The notes under the pieces were generated by a model, which saw nothing but the letters and a program-made list of their open reading frames with translations, had not been told where the DNA came from and made no database searches. A stretch of DNA of 64,000 bases from Gulosibacter molinativorax (GTDB lineage: Bacteria > Actinomycetota > Actinomycetes > Actinomycetales > Microbacteriaceae): positions 2,604,001 through 2,668,000 of the forward strand of contig NZ_CP028426.1 in NCBI RefSeq assembly GCF_003010915.2, in the 5' to 3' direction. Both the position numbers and the translations under genes were made by a program. Position 1 is the stretch's first letter. Each line of letters begins with the position of its first letter. Below are positions 44,935 through 52,856 of the stretch, in pieces.

Positions 44935-46464
44935 ATGGACTGGTCGGCGGCCGCGACATTCTTGAGCGGGAGCGACTACACGATCGCCCGCGAGGTGATC
45001 CTCCGCGGCGTCGCGGCGATCTACTTCCTTGCGTTCCTCTCGACCTTCCACCAGTTCCCGGTGCTCGCCGGCGCGCGAGGGCTTCTGCCGGTGCCGCGCT
45101 TCATCGACCGCACCCGCGCGAAGGACTACCCGGGCCTCTTCCGCCTCAAGTGGTTCCCCTATAGCGATCGCAAGCTGCGCATCCTGTGCCTGATCGGCAT
45201 GGCGCTCGCGGTGAGCGTCGTTGCGGGGCTGCCGCAGCTCGGGCCGGGGTGGGCGACGATCCCGGTGTTTCTCGTAATGTGGCTGATGTACCTCTCGATC
45301 GTGAACCTCGGCCAGCGTTTCTATGGCTTCGGCTGGGAGACCATGCTGCTCGAGGCGGGGTTTATCGTCGGCTTCCTCGGCTCCACCGCGGTCGCACCGC
45401 CCCTGCTTATCCTGCTGTTCCTGCGCTGGCTCATGTTTCGCCTCGAGTTCGGTGCCGGGATGATCAAGATGCGTGGCGACGCTTCGTGGCGAAACCTGAC
45501 GGCGATGTACTACCACCATCAGACGCAGCCGATGCCGAATCCGGTCAGCCGCTGGGCGCACCAGAAACCGCAGTGGTGGCATCGCGGCGAGGCACTGGGC
45601 AGCCACATCGTGCAGCTTGGGATGCCGTGGCTCCTCTTCTTCCCGCAGCCGATCGCGTCGTTCGCCGCCTGCGCGATCATCCTGAGCCAGGGCATCCTTG
45701 TTGTCACCGGCAACTACGCGTGGCTGAACTGGCTCACCATCATCCTGGCGTTCTCGGGCATCAGCGACTCGTTCCTACGCTGGGTCGGCGGGCTCTTCAC
45801 CGGCGGCGCTGTGTGGCCGGGGTGGGAGTGGGAAACCATCGGCCGGCTGGATGCAGGGGCCGGGATGCATGGCCCGGCCTGGTGGCTCATCCTCACCGGC
45901 GTTGTATTCCTCTTCCTCCTGTCGCTGAGCTGGCAGCCGCTGCACAACCTGTTCTGGGCGCAGCGGCAGCAGATGAACGCGAGCTTCAATCGCTTTCACC
46001 TGGTCAATGCCTACGGCGCGTTCGGGTCGATGACGAAGGACCGACGGGAGTTTGTGATCGAGGGCGCGATGAGCGCGGCACCGCGACCGGAGGACTGGCG
46101 GGCATACGAATTCCGCGGCAAGCCAGGGGACCCCTCCCGAATGCCGCGCCAATTCGCTCCGTACCACCTGCGGCTCGACTGGCTCATGTGGTTTGCGGCA
46201 CTCGGCGCGTATCGCGAGGTCTGGTTTAGTCGCATCCTCGACAGGATCCTCGAGGGCGACCCGGGTATTCGCCGGCTGCTCCGAATCGATCCGTTCTATG
46301 GAGAAGCGCCACGACTCATCCGGGTGCGGATCTTCGAGTACCGCTACAGCACTGCGGCAGAGAAACGGATGAACGGAGACTGGTGGGTGCGAGAGGAACG
46401 CGGCCTGTTGGTCCGGCCGCAGGGGTTGCGGACCTCCCGCGCAAAGCGTGCGGCCGAGGAATAG
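44935..46464 (+). CDS. lipase maturation factor family membrane protein
   Basis: 509 residues, multiple membrane helices with the LMF1 family signatures: NLGQRFYGFGWETMLLEAGFIVGFLG, LRWLMFRLEFGAGMIKMRGDASWRNLTAMYYHHQTQPMPNP, HLVNAYGAFGSMTKDRREFVIEG, and FAPYHLRLDWLMWFAALGAY. In animals LMF1 assists lipase folding in the ER; the role of bacterial homologues is not established. GAGG precedes the ATG. It is divergent from clpC with 137 bases between. Confidence 0.85.
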   Translation: MDWSAAATFLSGSDYTIAREVILRGVAAIYFLAFLSTFHQFPVLAGARGLLPVPRFIDRTRAKDYPGLFRLKWFPYSDRKLRILCLIGMALAVSVVAGLPQLGPGWATIPVFLVMWLMYLSIVNLGQRFYGFGWETMLLEAGFIVGFLGSTAVAPPLLILLFLRWLMFRLEFGAGMIKMRGDASWRNLTAMYYHHQTQPMPNPVSRWAHQKPQWWHRGEALGSHIVQLGMPWLLFFPQPIASFAACAIILSQGILVVTGNYAWLNWLTIILAFSGISDSFLRWVGGLFTGGAVWPGWEWETIGRLDAGAGMHGPAWWLILTGVVFLFLLSLSWQPLHNLFWAQRQQMNASFNRFHLVNAYGAFGSMTKDRREFVIEGAMSAAPRPEDWRAYEFRGKPGDPSRMPRQFAPYHLRLDWLMWFAALGAYREVWFSRILDRILEGDPGIRRLLRIDPFYGEAPRLIRVRIFEYRYSTAAEKRMNGDWWVREERGLLVRPQGLRTSRAKRAAEE

Positions 46465-46601
46465 CCAAGGCCCGTCGCCGTGTGGTCGCCGTTACCGAAA
46501 GCGCCTAAATTAGCAGGGTGTCGCATTTTTTGGCGACGTGATTTGCTTGGCGGGTTTTTGCCGCGCAGTGGCGTATCCGCGGTGTTGAGGAGAACGATCG
46601 A

Positions 46602-47771
46602 ATGCAGGACGAGCGCGACGACCAGGAGACGGCTGCCGAAAGTGCAGTCGACGCTGCCGCGAAGAAGTCGGCGAGCTACCCACGTCCGCTTGTCATCATC
46701 GTGGGCGTCGTGCTTTCGATCATCGGCCTCATTGCCCTGCAGCAGGTTTCGAGCTTCGTCACTCCCGTCTTCCTCGGCTTTAACCTGGTCCTCGCGATCT
46801 CGCCCTTCTTCCACTGGATGATTCGGCGTCGCGTCCCGAAGATCCTCGCCGGGGTAATCGCGGCACTCTTGGTGTATGCGCTGCTGATTCTGTTTGTGTT
46901 GCTGCTCGTGTGGTCGGTCGCGCTGCTCATTCAAGAGCTGCCGAAGTATGGCACGCAGTTCAACGAGCTGTATCGCACGCTGCTCGATTGGCTCGGGAGC
47001 TTCGGCATCACGCAGGACACCCTGCTGTCGCAGCTGCAGGGCCTGTTCAATCCGGCGCAGATCGCGAGTCTCCTGCAGGGGCTCATGGGCAACTTCGGCA
47101 ACGTGATGTCGCTCTTCGCGACGCTCCTCGTCGTGATCTTCTTCATCTTCTTCGACGCGGTCACATTTGAGCCGCGCATGGAGGCCGTCCGGCGAGAGCG
47201 CCCGCTCGTCGGCGCGGCGTTCGACTCGTTCTCGCAGGGCGTCGGCCGCTACTGGGTCGTCACGACGGTGTTCGGCCTCATCGTTGCCGTCATCGACGTG
47301 ATCGCGCTTGAGATGCTCGGCGTGCCGCTCGCACTCGTGTGGGGTGTGTTCTCGTTCCTTACCAACTACATCCCCAACATCGGGTTCGTGATCGGCATGA
47401 TCCCGCCCGTGCTGATGGCGCTCCTCGCCAACGGGTGGGTCAACGCGCTCGTCGTGCTCGCGGTGTGGTCGATCATCAACTTCGTGATCCAGTCGCTCAT
47501 CCAGCCGAAGTTCGCGGGCGAGGCAGTTGGCGTTACCCCGACCGTCTCCTTCCTCTCGCTGCTCGTGTGGGCGTTCGCCCTCGGGCCGGTCGGCGCCCTG
47601 CTCGCACTCCCCGCGACGCTCCTCGTCAAGGCCGTTCTCGTGGATGCAAACCCCGACGCCCGCTGGATCAACATCCTGATCTCCTCCGACCCGAAGCTCG
47701 ATGACGACGTCGAACAGCCTAAGTTGACGCACGAAGGCGATTCTGAGGTCGACGGCACCCCCGCGGGATAG
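46602..47771 (+). CDS. AI-2E family transporter (TqsA/PerM-like permease)
   Basis: 389 residues. A charged N-terminus is followed by about eight membrane helices: LVIIVGVVLSIIGLIALQQVSSFVTPVFLGFNLVLAISPFFHWM, and the conserved PNIGFVIGMIPPVLMALLANGW and QSLIQPKFAGEAVGVTPTVSFLSLLVWAFALGPVGALLALP. The family includes exporters and Na+/H+ antiporters; the substrate cannot be read from sequence. GAGGAGA precedes the ATG. Confidence 0.88.
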   Translation: MQDERDDQETAAESAVDAAAKKSASYPRPLVIIVGVVLSIIGLIALQQVSSFVTPVFLGFNLVLAISPFFHWMIRRRVPKILAGVIAALLVYALLILFVLLLVWSVALLIQELPKYGTQFNELYRTLLDWLGSFGITQDTLLSQLQGLFNPAQIASLLQGLMGNFGNVMSLFATLLVVIFFIFFDAVTFEPRMEAVRRERPLVGAAFDSFSQGVGRYWVVTTVFGLIVAVIDVIALEMLGVPLALVWGVFSFLTNYIPNIGFVIGMIPPVLMALLANGWVNALVVLAVWSIINFVIQSLIQPKFAGEAVGVTPTVSFLSLLVWAFALGPVGALLALPATLLVKAVLVDANPDARWINILISSDPKLDDDVEQPKLTHEGDSEVDGTPAG

Positions 47772-47780
47772 CGTGTGCGC

Positions 47781-48398
47781 ATGGCTCTCATCTACGACGC
47801 AAAGCTCGTTCCGTCCAAGCCCGATCTGCTCGCCGCCTGGCTACCCACCCAACCGTGGTTCGAAGACAGCGACGGCGAGATCGAGGTGCTCGGGGCCTTC
47901 CGCTTCGACGACCCCGCGGGAGAAGTCGGCATCGAGACGCACATCGTGCGCGGCGCCTCCGGCACCGTCTACCAGGTGCCGCTCACCTATCGCGGCGCAC
48001 CGATGGAGGATGCGGGCCGATTTCTCGTCACCGAGCTCGAGCATTCGGTGCTCGGGCATCGGTGGGTTTACGACGCGCCGGCGGATCCTGTGGCCGTGGC
48101 CGCCTTCGTCGCGGCCATCACGACGGGGCAGACGCAGGTCGAGGTGTTTGTCGATGGCTCGGATGCGCCGCTTCCTGCGAGCGTGACGGTGCGCGGAACC
48201 GGGACGCAGGAACGCGCGCCGCAGGCCACGCTCATCGAGCTCGAGACTCGGGATGCGGTCACCCGCGTGCAGACGGACTCGCTCGCCGTCGACTTCTTCC
48301 GCGTGGTATCGGGCGTGCAAGACCGCACGTTCCGGTTGGATGCGCAGACCGGGTTTGAAGGCACGCCCGCCACGCTCGCGGCAGTCGTGTCGGTTTAG
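47781..48398 (+). CDS. maltokinase N-terminal cap-like protein
   Basis: 205 residues, MALIYDAKLVPSKPDLLAAWLPTQPWFEDSDGEIEVLGAFRFDDPAGEVGIETHIVRG, then YQVPLTYRGAP and ELEHSVLGHRWVYDAPADPV. This pattern matches the cap domain found at the N-terminus of actinobacterial maltokinases but without the kinase domain. Function unknown. ATG at 47781 preferred over GTG at 47775, because TAGCGT (47769-47774) sits six bases ahead as a -10 for a leaderless mRNA. Confidence 0.7.
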   Translation: MALIYDAKLVPSKPDLLAAWLPTQPWFEDSDGEIEVLGAFRFDDPAGEVGIETHIVRGASGTVYQVPLTYRGAPMEDAGRFLVTELEHSVLGHRWVYDAPADPVAVAAFVAAITTGQTQVEVFVDGSDAPLPASVTVRGTGTQERAPQATLIELETRDAVTRVQTDSLAVDFFRVVSGVQDRTFRLDAQTGFEGTPATLAAVVSV

Positions 48399-48474
48399 GG
48401 CGCGACCGACCGCAGCCATCACGGTCGATGCGGGCACGGGTGGGCAATGGGTAGGCACTGGATAGGCTGGGCGC

Positions 48475-49110
48475 ATGAGTGATGCAGCGACGGGGCAACG
48501 ACGCGACGGCGGGAGCCGCAAGGTCGGCGTCGGATTCACCGTCGCCGCTGGCGTGATGGTGTTCGCGATCCTCGTCTGGGTCGCGTTCTCGCTCGGCTTT
48601 CAACGGATGCAGGCGGACCTTTCGCTCGACCACAAGACGAGCCTCGACCAGCCGCCGATCTTCACCTTCGAGGCGGATGCCCAGGGCTGGACGCTTGTGC
48701 GTCCCGGGAACGACGAACTAGGCACCGGCCCCGAATACGGCAACATCAGCGATTCGATCGACGCCCTTTGCGTCTTTAGCTGGACGACGGGTAACGTCTC
48801 GGATCCGGAAATTCTGGATGCCGAGACCGACGAAGCCGCGACGCTCAAGCTGCTCGAGGAGCAGGGCCACGACACCGCGAACTACGGCACCGTGCGGCTC
48901 GTCAACGAGTCCGGCCGCTCGATCGAACTCGTCTACCTTGACGCGGACACCGCGACCGGGCTCGACGGCGTGATTGCGGCACGCACCTTCGTGGGCACCG
49001 GCGAAAACGTCATCTTCTCGATGAAGTGCGAGCAAACCGGCGAACTCGATCAGGAGATCATGCAGGACACCCTGCTCGGCGTGGAGGCGAATCTGTCGGT
49101 CAGCCCGTAG
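48475..49110 (+). CDS. single-pass membrane protein of unknown function (possibly DUF4245)
   Basis: 211 residues. One N-terminal membrane helix (VGVGFTVAAGVMVFAILVWVAFSLGF) and an extracytoplasmic domain (PPIFTFEADAQGWTLVRPGN, ALCVFSWTTGNVSDPEILD, SIELVYLDADTATGLDGVIAARTFVGTGENVIFSMKCEQTGEL) with two cysteines. The layout resembles DUF4245 proteins of actinobacteria, but I cannot confirm it. TAGGCT (48463-48468) lies six bases before the ATG, suggesting a leaderless transcript. Confidence 0.65.
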   Translation: MSDAATGQRRDGGSRKVGVGFTVAAGVMVFAILVWVAFSLGFQRMQADLSLDHKTSLDQPPIFTFEADAQGWTLVRPGNDELGTGPEYGNISDSIDALCVFSWTTGNVSDPEILDAETDEAATLKLLEEQGHDTANYGTVRLVNESGRSIELVYLDADTATGLDGVIAARTFVGTGENVIFSMKCEQTGELDQEIMQDTLLGVEANLSVSP

Positions 49111-49134
49111 TCGTACTCGCGGGTAGACTGGGGG

Positions 49135-49224
49135 GTGTTCCGCGTTGGTCTTGCCCATCGGCTTCGCCGTGCTGGCGGCACCGAATCGCGACCGTCATCG
49201 TTTTGGAAGGGAACTCTCCGATGA
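49135..49224 (+). CDS. possible 29-codon leader ORF upstream of the DUF308 gene
   Basis: GTG at 49135 lies five bases after a TAGACT -10-like hexamer (49124-49129). The frame runs 29 codons (MFRVGLAHRLRRAGG...) to TGA at 49222-49224, which overlaps the ATG of the next gene as ATGA. The geometry suggests a translated, coupled leader. Coding is not proven. Confidence 0.3.
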   Translation: MFRVGLAHRLRRAGGTESRPSSFWKGTLR

Positions 49225-49904
49225 ACACGACTAAGACAGGTGTCGCGAGTGCTGACGTCGATCAGTACCTCCCCGAGTCCCTCTGGAAGTCGATGCTGTT
49301 TCGGGCGGTCCCGGCAATCATCGGCGCGATCGTCATCACCTTCACGCAGGAGCACACGGCCCGATTCGGGTTCATCGTTTTTGGCGCCGTAGCGCTGTGG
49401 ACGGGCATCATCGTGGGGTTCGAGGCGGTCGGCATCAAGGGTCACCCGTTGCGCGGCTTCGTGTTCGCGCGCTCGATTCTCGGTGCCATCGCCGGTGGCT
49501 TCTCGCTCTTTATGGGCACCGGTGGTCACAACTGGGCGACGGTCGAGGCCTTCATCTGGACGGTCGCGACATGGGCGATCGTGACCGGTGCCATCGAGCT
49601 AATTGCCGGGCTCGTCTTCCGCAAGCAGTCCATTTATCGCAGTGAGATCGTGTTCTCGGGCGCGATTACGATGCTGCTGGGCATCATTGTGGCCTTCGTG
49701 CCACCCGAGCTTGACGCAGAATATGGTGGGCTCGAGAACATCGAGGGCTCCCTCACCGCCGACGTTCAGGCCGTCGGATTCGTTGGCGCCTACTTTGCCG
49801 TGCTCGGTGTGCTGCTCATTATCGAGGCGATCACGCTCCGTTCGGAGATGCGCCGCCGCGACGAGCAGCAGACCGCCGACACGACCGTTTCGAAAGAGAG
49901 TTAG
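49221..49904 (+). CDS. HdeD/DUF308-like membrane protein
   Basis: 227 residues starting MNTTKTGVASADVDQYLPESLW, with six hydrophobic helices in two repeats (FRAVPAIIGAIVITFTQ, FIVFGAVALWTGIIVGFEAVG, ... GAITMLLGIIVAFVP, GFVGAYFAVLGVLLIIEAI), the DUF308 pattern. Role unknown; HdeD is acid-stress related in enterics. GGAAGGG precedes the ATG. The next gene begins three bases after its stop. Confidence 0.75.
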   Translation: MNTTKTGVASADVDQYLPESLWKSMLFRAVPAIIGAIVITFTQEHTARFGFIVFGAVALWTGIIVGFEAVGIKGHPLRGFVFARSILGAIAGGFSLFMGTGGHNWATVEAFIWTVATWAIVTGAIELIAGLVFRKQSIYRSEIVFSGAITMLLGIIVAFVPPELDAEYGGLENIEGSLTADVQAVGFVGAYFAVLGVLLIIEAITLRSEMRRRDEQQTADTTVSKES

Positions 49905-49907
49905 TTA

Positions 49908-50261
49908 GTGACGAAATCATCGTCGAAGAAGGACAATTCAACCCGCAGCGCGCTGATGAAGCCGTTCCAGGTCATCACGATCGCGTTCGTGTGTGGTGTA
50001 TTTGTGCTCGGGGTGGTCCTTCTCACGCTCCAGAACTGGGTCCTCGGCCTGGTTCTCGGCGGCATCGTGATGGTCGTCGTGCTGCTCATCATGGCGCTGC
50101 TTCTGCTTAGCTACAAGCCGAACCCGGACGTTCCTGTGTACCTCGACCGGCAGCTCTACGAGTCGAAGGAACCCGGTGCCCAGGAGGCGTCCCTGCGTCC
50201 CGTCGAAGACTACGACGGCGAGTTCCCCCGCGAAGAGCACGACGACGAGGCGAAGAACTAG
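49908..50261 (+). CDS. small two-helix membrane protein, unknown
   Basis: 117 residues, GTG start. A basic N-terminus, two adjacent membrane helices (VITIAFVCGVFVLGVVLLTL and WVLGLVLGGIVMVVVLLIMALLLLSY), then an acidic cytoplasmic tail (YDGEFPREEHDDEAKN). It is co-transcribed with the DUF308 gene. Family not recognised. Confidence 0.7.
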   Translation: MTKSSSKKDNSTRSALMKPFQVITIAFVCGVFVLGVVLLTLQNWVLGLVLGGIVMVVVLLIMALLLLSYKPNPDVPVYLDRQLYESKEPGAQEASLRPVEDYDGEFPREEHDDEAKN

Positions 50262-50273
50262 CACTCAGGTCGG

Positions 50274-50396
50274 TGAGTAGCCGCGAAGCGGCGTATCGAA
50301 GCGGGCGACCTCCCGGAGCACGACGAAGCGCATATCGGAGCACCTTGCCAATGCGGCAGGCACCTCGATATGCGCTTCGCGCTACTCGGCGAGCGA
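50274..50396. repeat. inverted pair of REP-like hairpins between convergent genes
   Basis: GAGTAGCCGCGAAGCGGCGTATCGA (50277-50301) and, in the opposite orientation, CGATATGCGCTTCGCGCTACTC (50369-50390). Each is a short GC stem framed by TCGATA and TACTC. The pair faces the 3' ends of the membrane-protein gene and purB and could act as a bidirectional terminator. Confidence 0.65.
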
Positions 50397-50400
50397 CGGG

Positions 50401-51783
50401 TTAGCTCAGGCGGTCGACGAGGGCGGATGAGCGGCCCGTGTAGGTCGCGGGGGTCAGCTCGCGGAGGTGGGCCTTCGCATCCTCACCGATGTCGAGGCCG
50501 TCGACGAACTCGATGAGCTCTTCGCGACCAACCGAGTGTCCGCGGGTGAGCTCCTTGAGCACGGCATACGGGTCCTCGATCTTCGAGCGGCCCGCAACGA
50601 TCTCTGCGCGGATCACCGTCTGGATGGCCTCCGCGAGGACTTCCCAGTTGCCGTCGAGCTCGGCGGCGAGCGTCTCGGCGTTCACATCGAGTTCGCCGAG
50701 GCCACGACGCACGTTGTCGATCGCGAGGAGCGAGTGGCCGAAGCCGACGCCGATGTTGCGCTGCGAGGACGAGTCGGTGAGGTCGCGCTGCAGGCGCGAG
50801 GTGACGAGCGTCTGTGCGAGCGAGTCGAGCATCGCGCACGAGAGCTCGAGGTTCGACTCGGCGTTCTCGAACCGGATCGGGTTGATCTTGTGCGGCATCG
50901 TGGACGATCCCGTCGCGCCCGGCTGCGGGATCTGCTTGAACACGCCGCGCGAGATGTAGAGCCAGATGTCGCTCGCGAAGTTGTGCAGGATGCGGTTGAA
51001 GTGGGCGATGTCGGAGTACAGCTCGGCCTGCCAGTCGTGCGACTCGATCTGCGTCGTGAGCGGGTTCCACACGAGGCCCAGGCGTGCGGTGAACTCGTCG
51101 GCAACCTTCTCCCAGTCGATCTCGGGAGCGACCGCGACGTGCGCGGCAAAGTTGCCGGTCGCGCCAGCCCACTTGCCGAGGTACTCCTGCTGCTCGATGC
51201 GGCGCAGGACGCGGCGCAGGCGGTGAGCGACGACCGCGAGCTCCTTGCCGAGGGTGGTCGGCGTCGCGGGCTGACCGTGGGTCAGCGACAGCATCGGCTG
51301 GTCACGCTGTGCGCCCGCGAGCTCGGCGATCTGGTCGGCAAGCGCGCTCGCGGCGGGCAGCCAAACCTTCGTGACCGCATCCCGGATCGTGATCGCGTAG
51401 GAGGTGTTATTGATGTCCTCCGAGGTGCAGCCGAAGTGGGTGAGCTCCTCGATGTTCGAGAGGCCGAGCTCGCCGAGGCGAGCGCGCACGTAGTATTCGA
51501 CCGCCTTTACGTCGTGGCGGGTCGTGGCCTCGATCTTGCCGAGCTCGTCGATGTCGTCCTGCCCAAACGCATCCACCACGGCACGGAGCTTGGCCTGCAC
51601 GCCAGCCGAGATCGGCTCGGTACCGAAGAAGCCATTGTCGGTTTGGTAGATGAGCCACTCGATCTCGACCGCGACGCGTGCCCGGTTGAGGGCTGCCTCG
51701 CTGAGGTGCTCGCCGATCGGTGCGACGACGGGGAAGTACCGGTTGTCGAGTGGGCTCAGGGATTGCGGGGGCAGGGGGCTCAT
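50401..51783 (-). CDS. purB: adenylosuccinate lyase
   Basis: 460 residues starting MSPLPPQSLSPLDNRYFPVVAPIGEHLSE. It catalyses two fumarate-releasing steps in purine synthesis. Signatures: KIEATTRHDVKAVEYYVR, THFGCTSEDINNTSYA, LSLTHGQPATPTTLGKEL and the fumarase/ASL motif GSSTMPHKINPI. ATG at 51783 fits the family start; the frame is open further up into the phosphatase gene. Ten bases separate it from the upstream phosphatase gene. Confidence 0.95.
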   Translation of the reverse strand: MSPLPPQSLSPLDNRYFPVVAPIGEHLSEAALNRARVAVEIEWLIYQTDNGFFGTEPISAGVQAKLRAVVDAFGQDDIDELGKIEATTRHDVKAVEYYVRARLGELGLSNIEELTHFGCTSEDINNTSYAITIRDAVTKVWLPAASALADQIAELAGAQRDQPMLSLTHGQPATPTTLGKELAVVAHRLRRVLRRIEQQEYLGKWAGATGNFAAHVAVAPEIDWEKVADEFTARLGLVWNPLTTQIESHDWQAELYSDIAHFNRILHNFASDIWLYISRGVFKQIPQPGATGSSTMPHKINPIRFENAESNLELSCAMLDSLAQTLVTSRLQRDLTDSSSQRNIGVGFGHSLLAIDNVRRGLGELDVNAETLAAELDGNWEVLAEAIQTVIRAEIVAGRSKIEDPYAVLKELTRGHSVGREELIEFVDGLDIGEDAKAHLRELTPATYTGRSSALVDRLS

Positions 51784-51793
51784 GGCGCTCCGT

Positions 51794-52324
51794 TCATCGA
51801 GAGGGCGCGGCACCTCGAGCGGCGTGCACCGCGGGCTCAATCTGATTGAGCAGCGCTCGGCAGGCCTGTTCGATGGTGTCGCGCACCTCGTCAAATAATT
51901 CGTCGGTTCCATAGTAGGGATCGGGAACCTCGGGATTGTGCGCCCGATCCGGATCGAAGCTCAATAGCGGCTGAATGAGGCCGCGCTCGTTCGCGGTTTC
52001 GGCCCAGGTGTTGAGGATGCGCTGCTGGCCGCGGTCGAAGGTGAGGATGAGGTCGAACTTCGAGAAATCTTCGGTATCGAACTGCTTCGCGCGGTGATGC
52101 TCGCCCGAATAACCGGCGCGCTTGAGGGCTTCGCGGGTGCGCGGGTCGGCCTTCTCACCGACGTGCCACTCCCCGGTGCCGGCCGAGCTGAGCGAAATCA
52201 AGTCATCTAACCCGCGCCGCGCCACGAATTCCCGCATGATGACCTCCGCCATTGGAGATCGGCAGATATTGCCCGTACACACAAAGCAAATCCGGAAAAC
52301 CGGCTGCGGTCCGTTTGACGCCAT
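51794..52324 (-). CDS. low-molecular-weight protein-tyrosine phosphatase
   Basis: 176 residues from ATG 52324; an in-frame ATG at 52342 is possible. The P-loop CFVCTGNICRSPMAE has the catalytic Cys and CX5R(S) motif, and VPDPYYG near the C-terminus supplies the general-acid Asp. Dephosphorylates protein tyrosines or small substrates. It lies directly upstream of purB in the same direction. No clear Shine-Dalgarno precedes either ATG. Confidence 0.9.
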   Translation of the reverse strand: MASNGPQPVFRICFVCTGNICRSPMAEVIMREFVARRGLDDLISLSSAGTGEWHVGEKADPRTREALKRAGYSGEHHRAKQFDTEDFSKFDLILTFDRGQQRILNTWAETANERGLIQPLLSFDPDRAHNPEVPDPYYGTDELFDEVRDTIEQACRALLNQIEPAVHAARGAAPSR

Positions 52325-52541
52325 GGGCGTATTGTTGCGCATCGAGTTCAACAAGCGGGGTCGTTCGCACAGATTTTGTAGCCCTGCCCCAGTTCTCCGC
52401 CAGGGTCGAGACGCGAGGTGCCTCGGCGCAGGGTTTCGCTGTGGAGAGTGGGTTATCGACAGCGACTGGCTGCAGCCGAGCGGCGGCGTCGGATGCGCGG
52501 CAAGCTGTGGGCATTCACCGATCGAGGCGAAGGGGATGCAC

Positions 52542-52856
52542 ATGGGTGACGGCCAGGTGACCGGGTTGATTACTGGGATCGAGCGGGAGACGCTCGATCA
52601 GGTGCGGCAGGACTGCACGGCCGCGGGGGATGCGTTGCGCAATGCGGCGGATCGGGTGGAGAGCCAGCTCCTGCCGCTCGTGGACGACGCGGCGATCACC
52701 GACTGGGTGTCCTCCGGGCGGCTCACCTACGACCTCAGCCGCGCGGCGGTGACGACCGCGCTTGGGATTGTCCGGGACGGCTTTCGCGGCGTCGCCGCGC
52801 ACTACGACGACGCAATCTGGCTCATCGACCAGCAGTCGAAGGTCGAGTTTCCGTGA
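52542..52856 (+). CDS. WXG100-like small helical protein
   Basis: 104 residues starting MGDGQVTGLITGIERETLDQVRQDC, predicted as two amphipathic helices joined near ITDWVSSGRLTYD, similar in size and layout to WXG100/ESX-type partners though the WxG motif is replaced by DWVSSG. AAGGGG lies six bases before the ATG. Its stop overlaps the start of the downstream putative hydrolase by four bases, so the two are coupled and likely partner proteins. Confidence 0.6.
   Translation: MGDGQVTGLITGIERETLDQVRQDCTAAGDALRNAADRVESQLLPLVDDAAITDWVSSGRLTYDLSRAAVTTALGIVRDGFRGVAAHYDDAIWLIDQQSKVEFP

Noticed and set aside
52450-52460. GGTTATCGACAG as a DnaA box
   Set aside because: TTATCGACA has one mismatch, but it is an isolated copy with no neighbours, unlike the clusters at oriC and dnaB.
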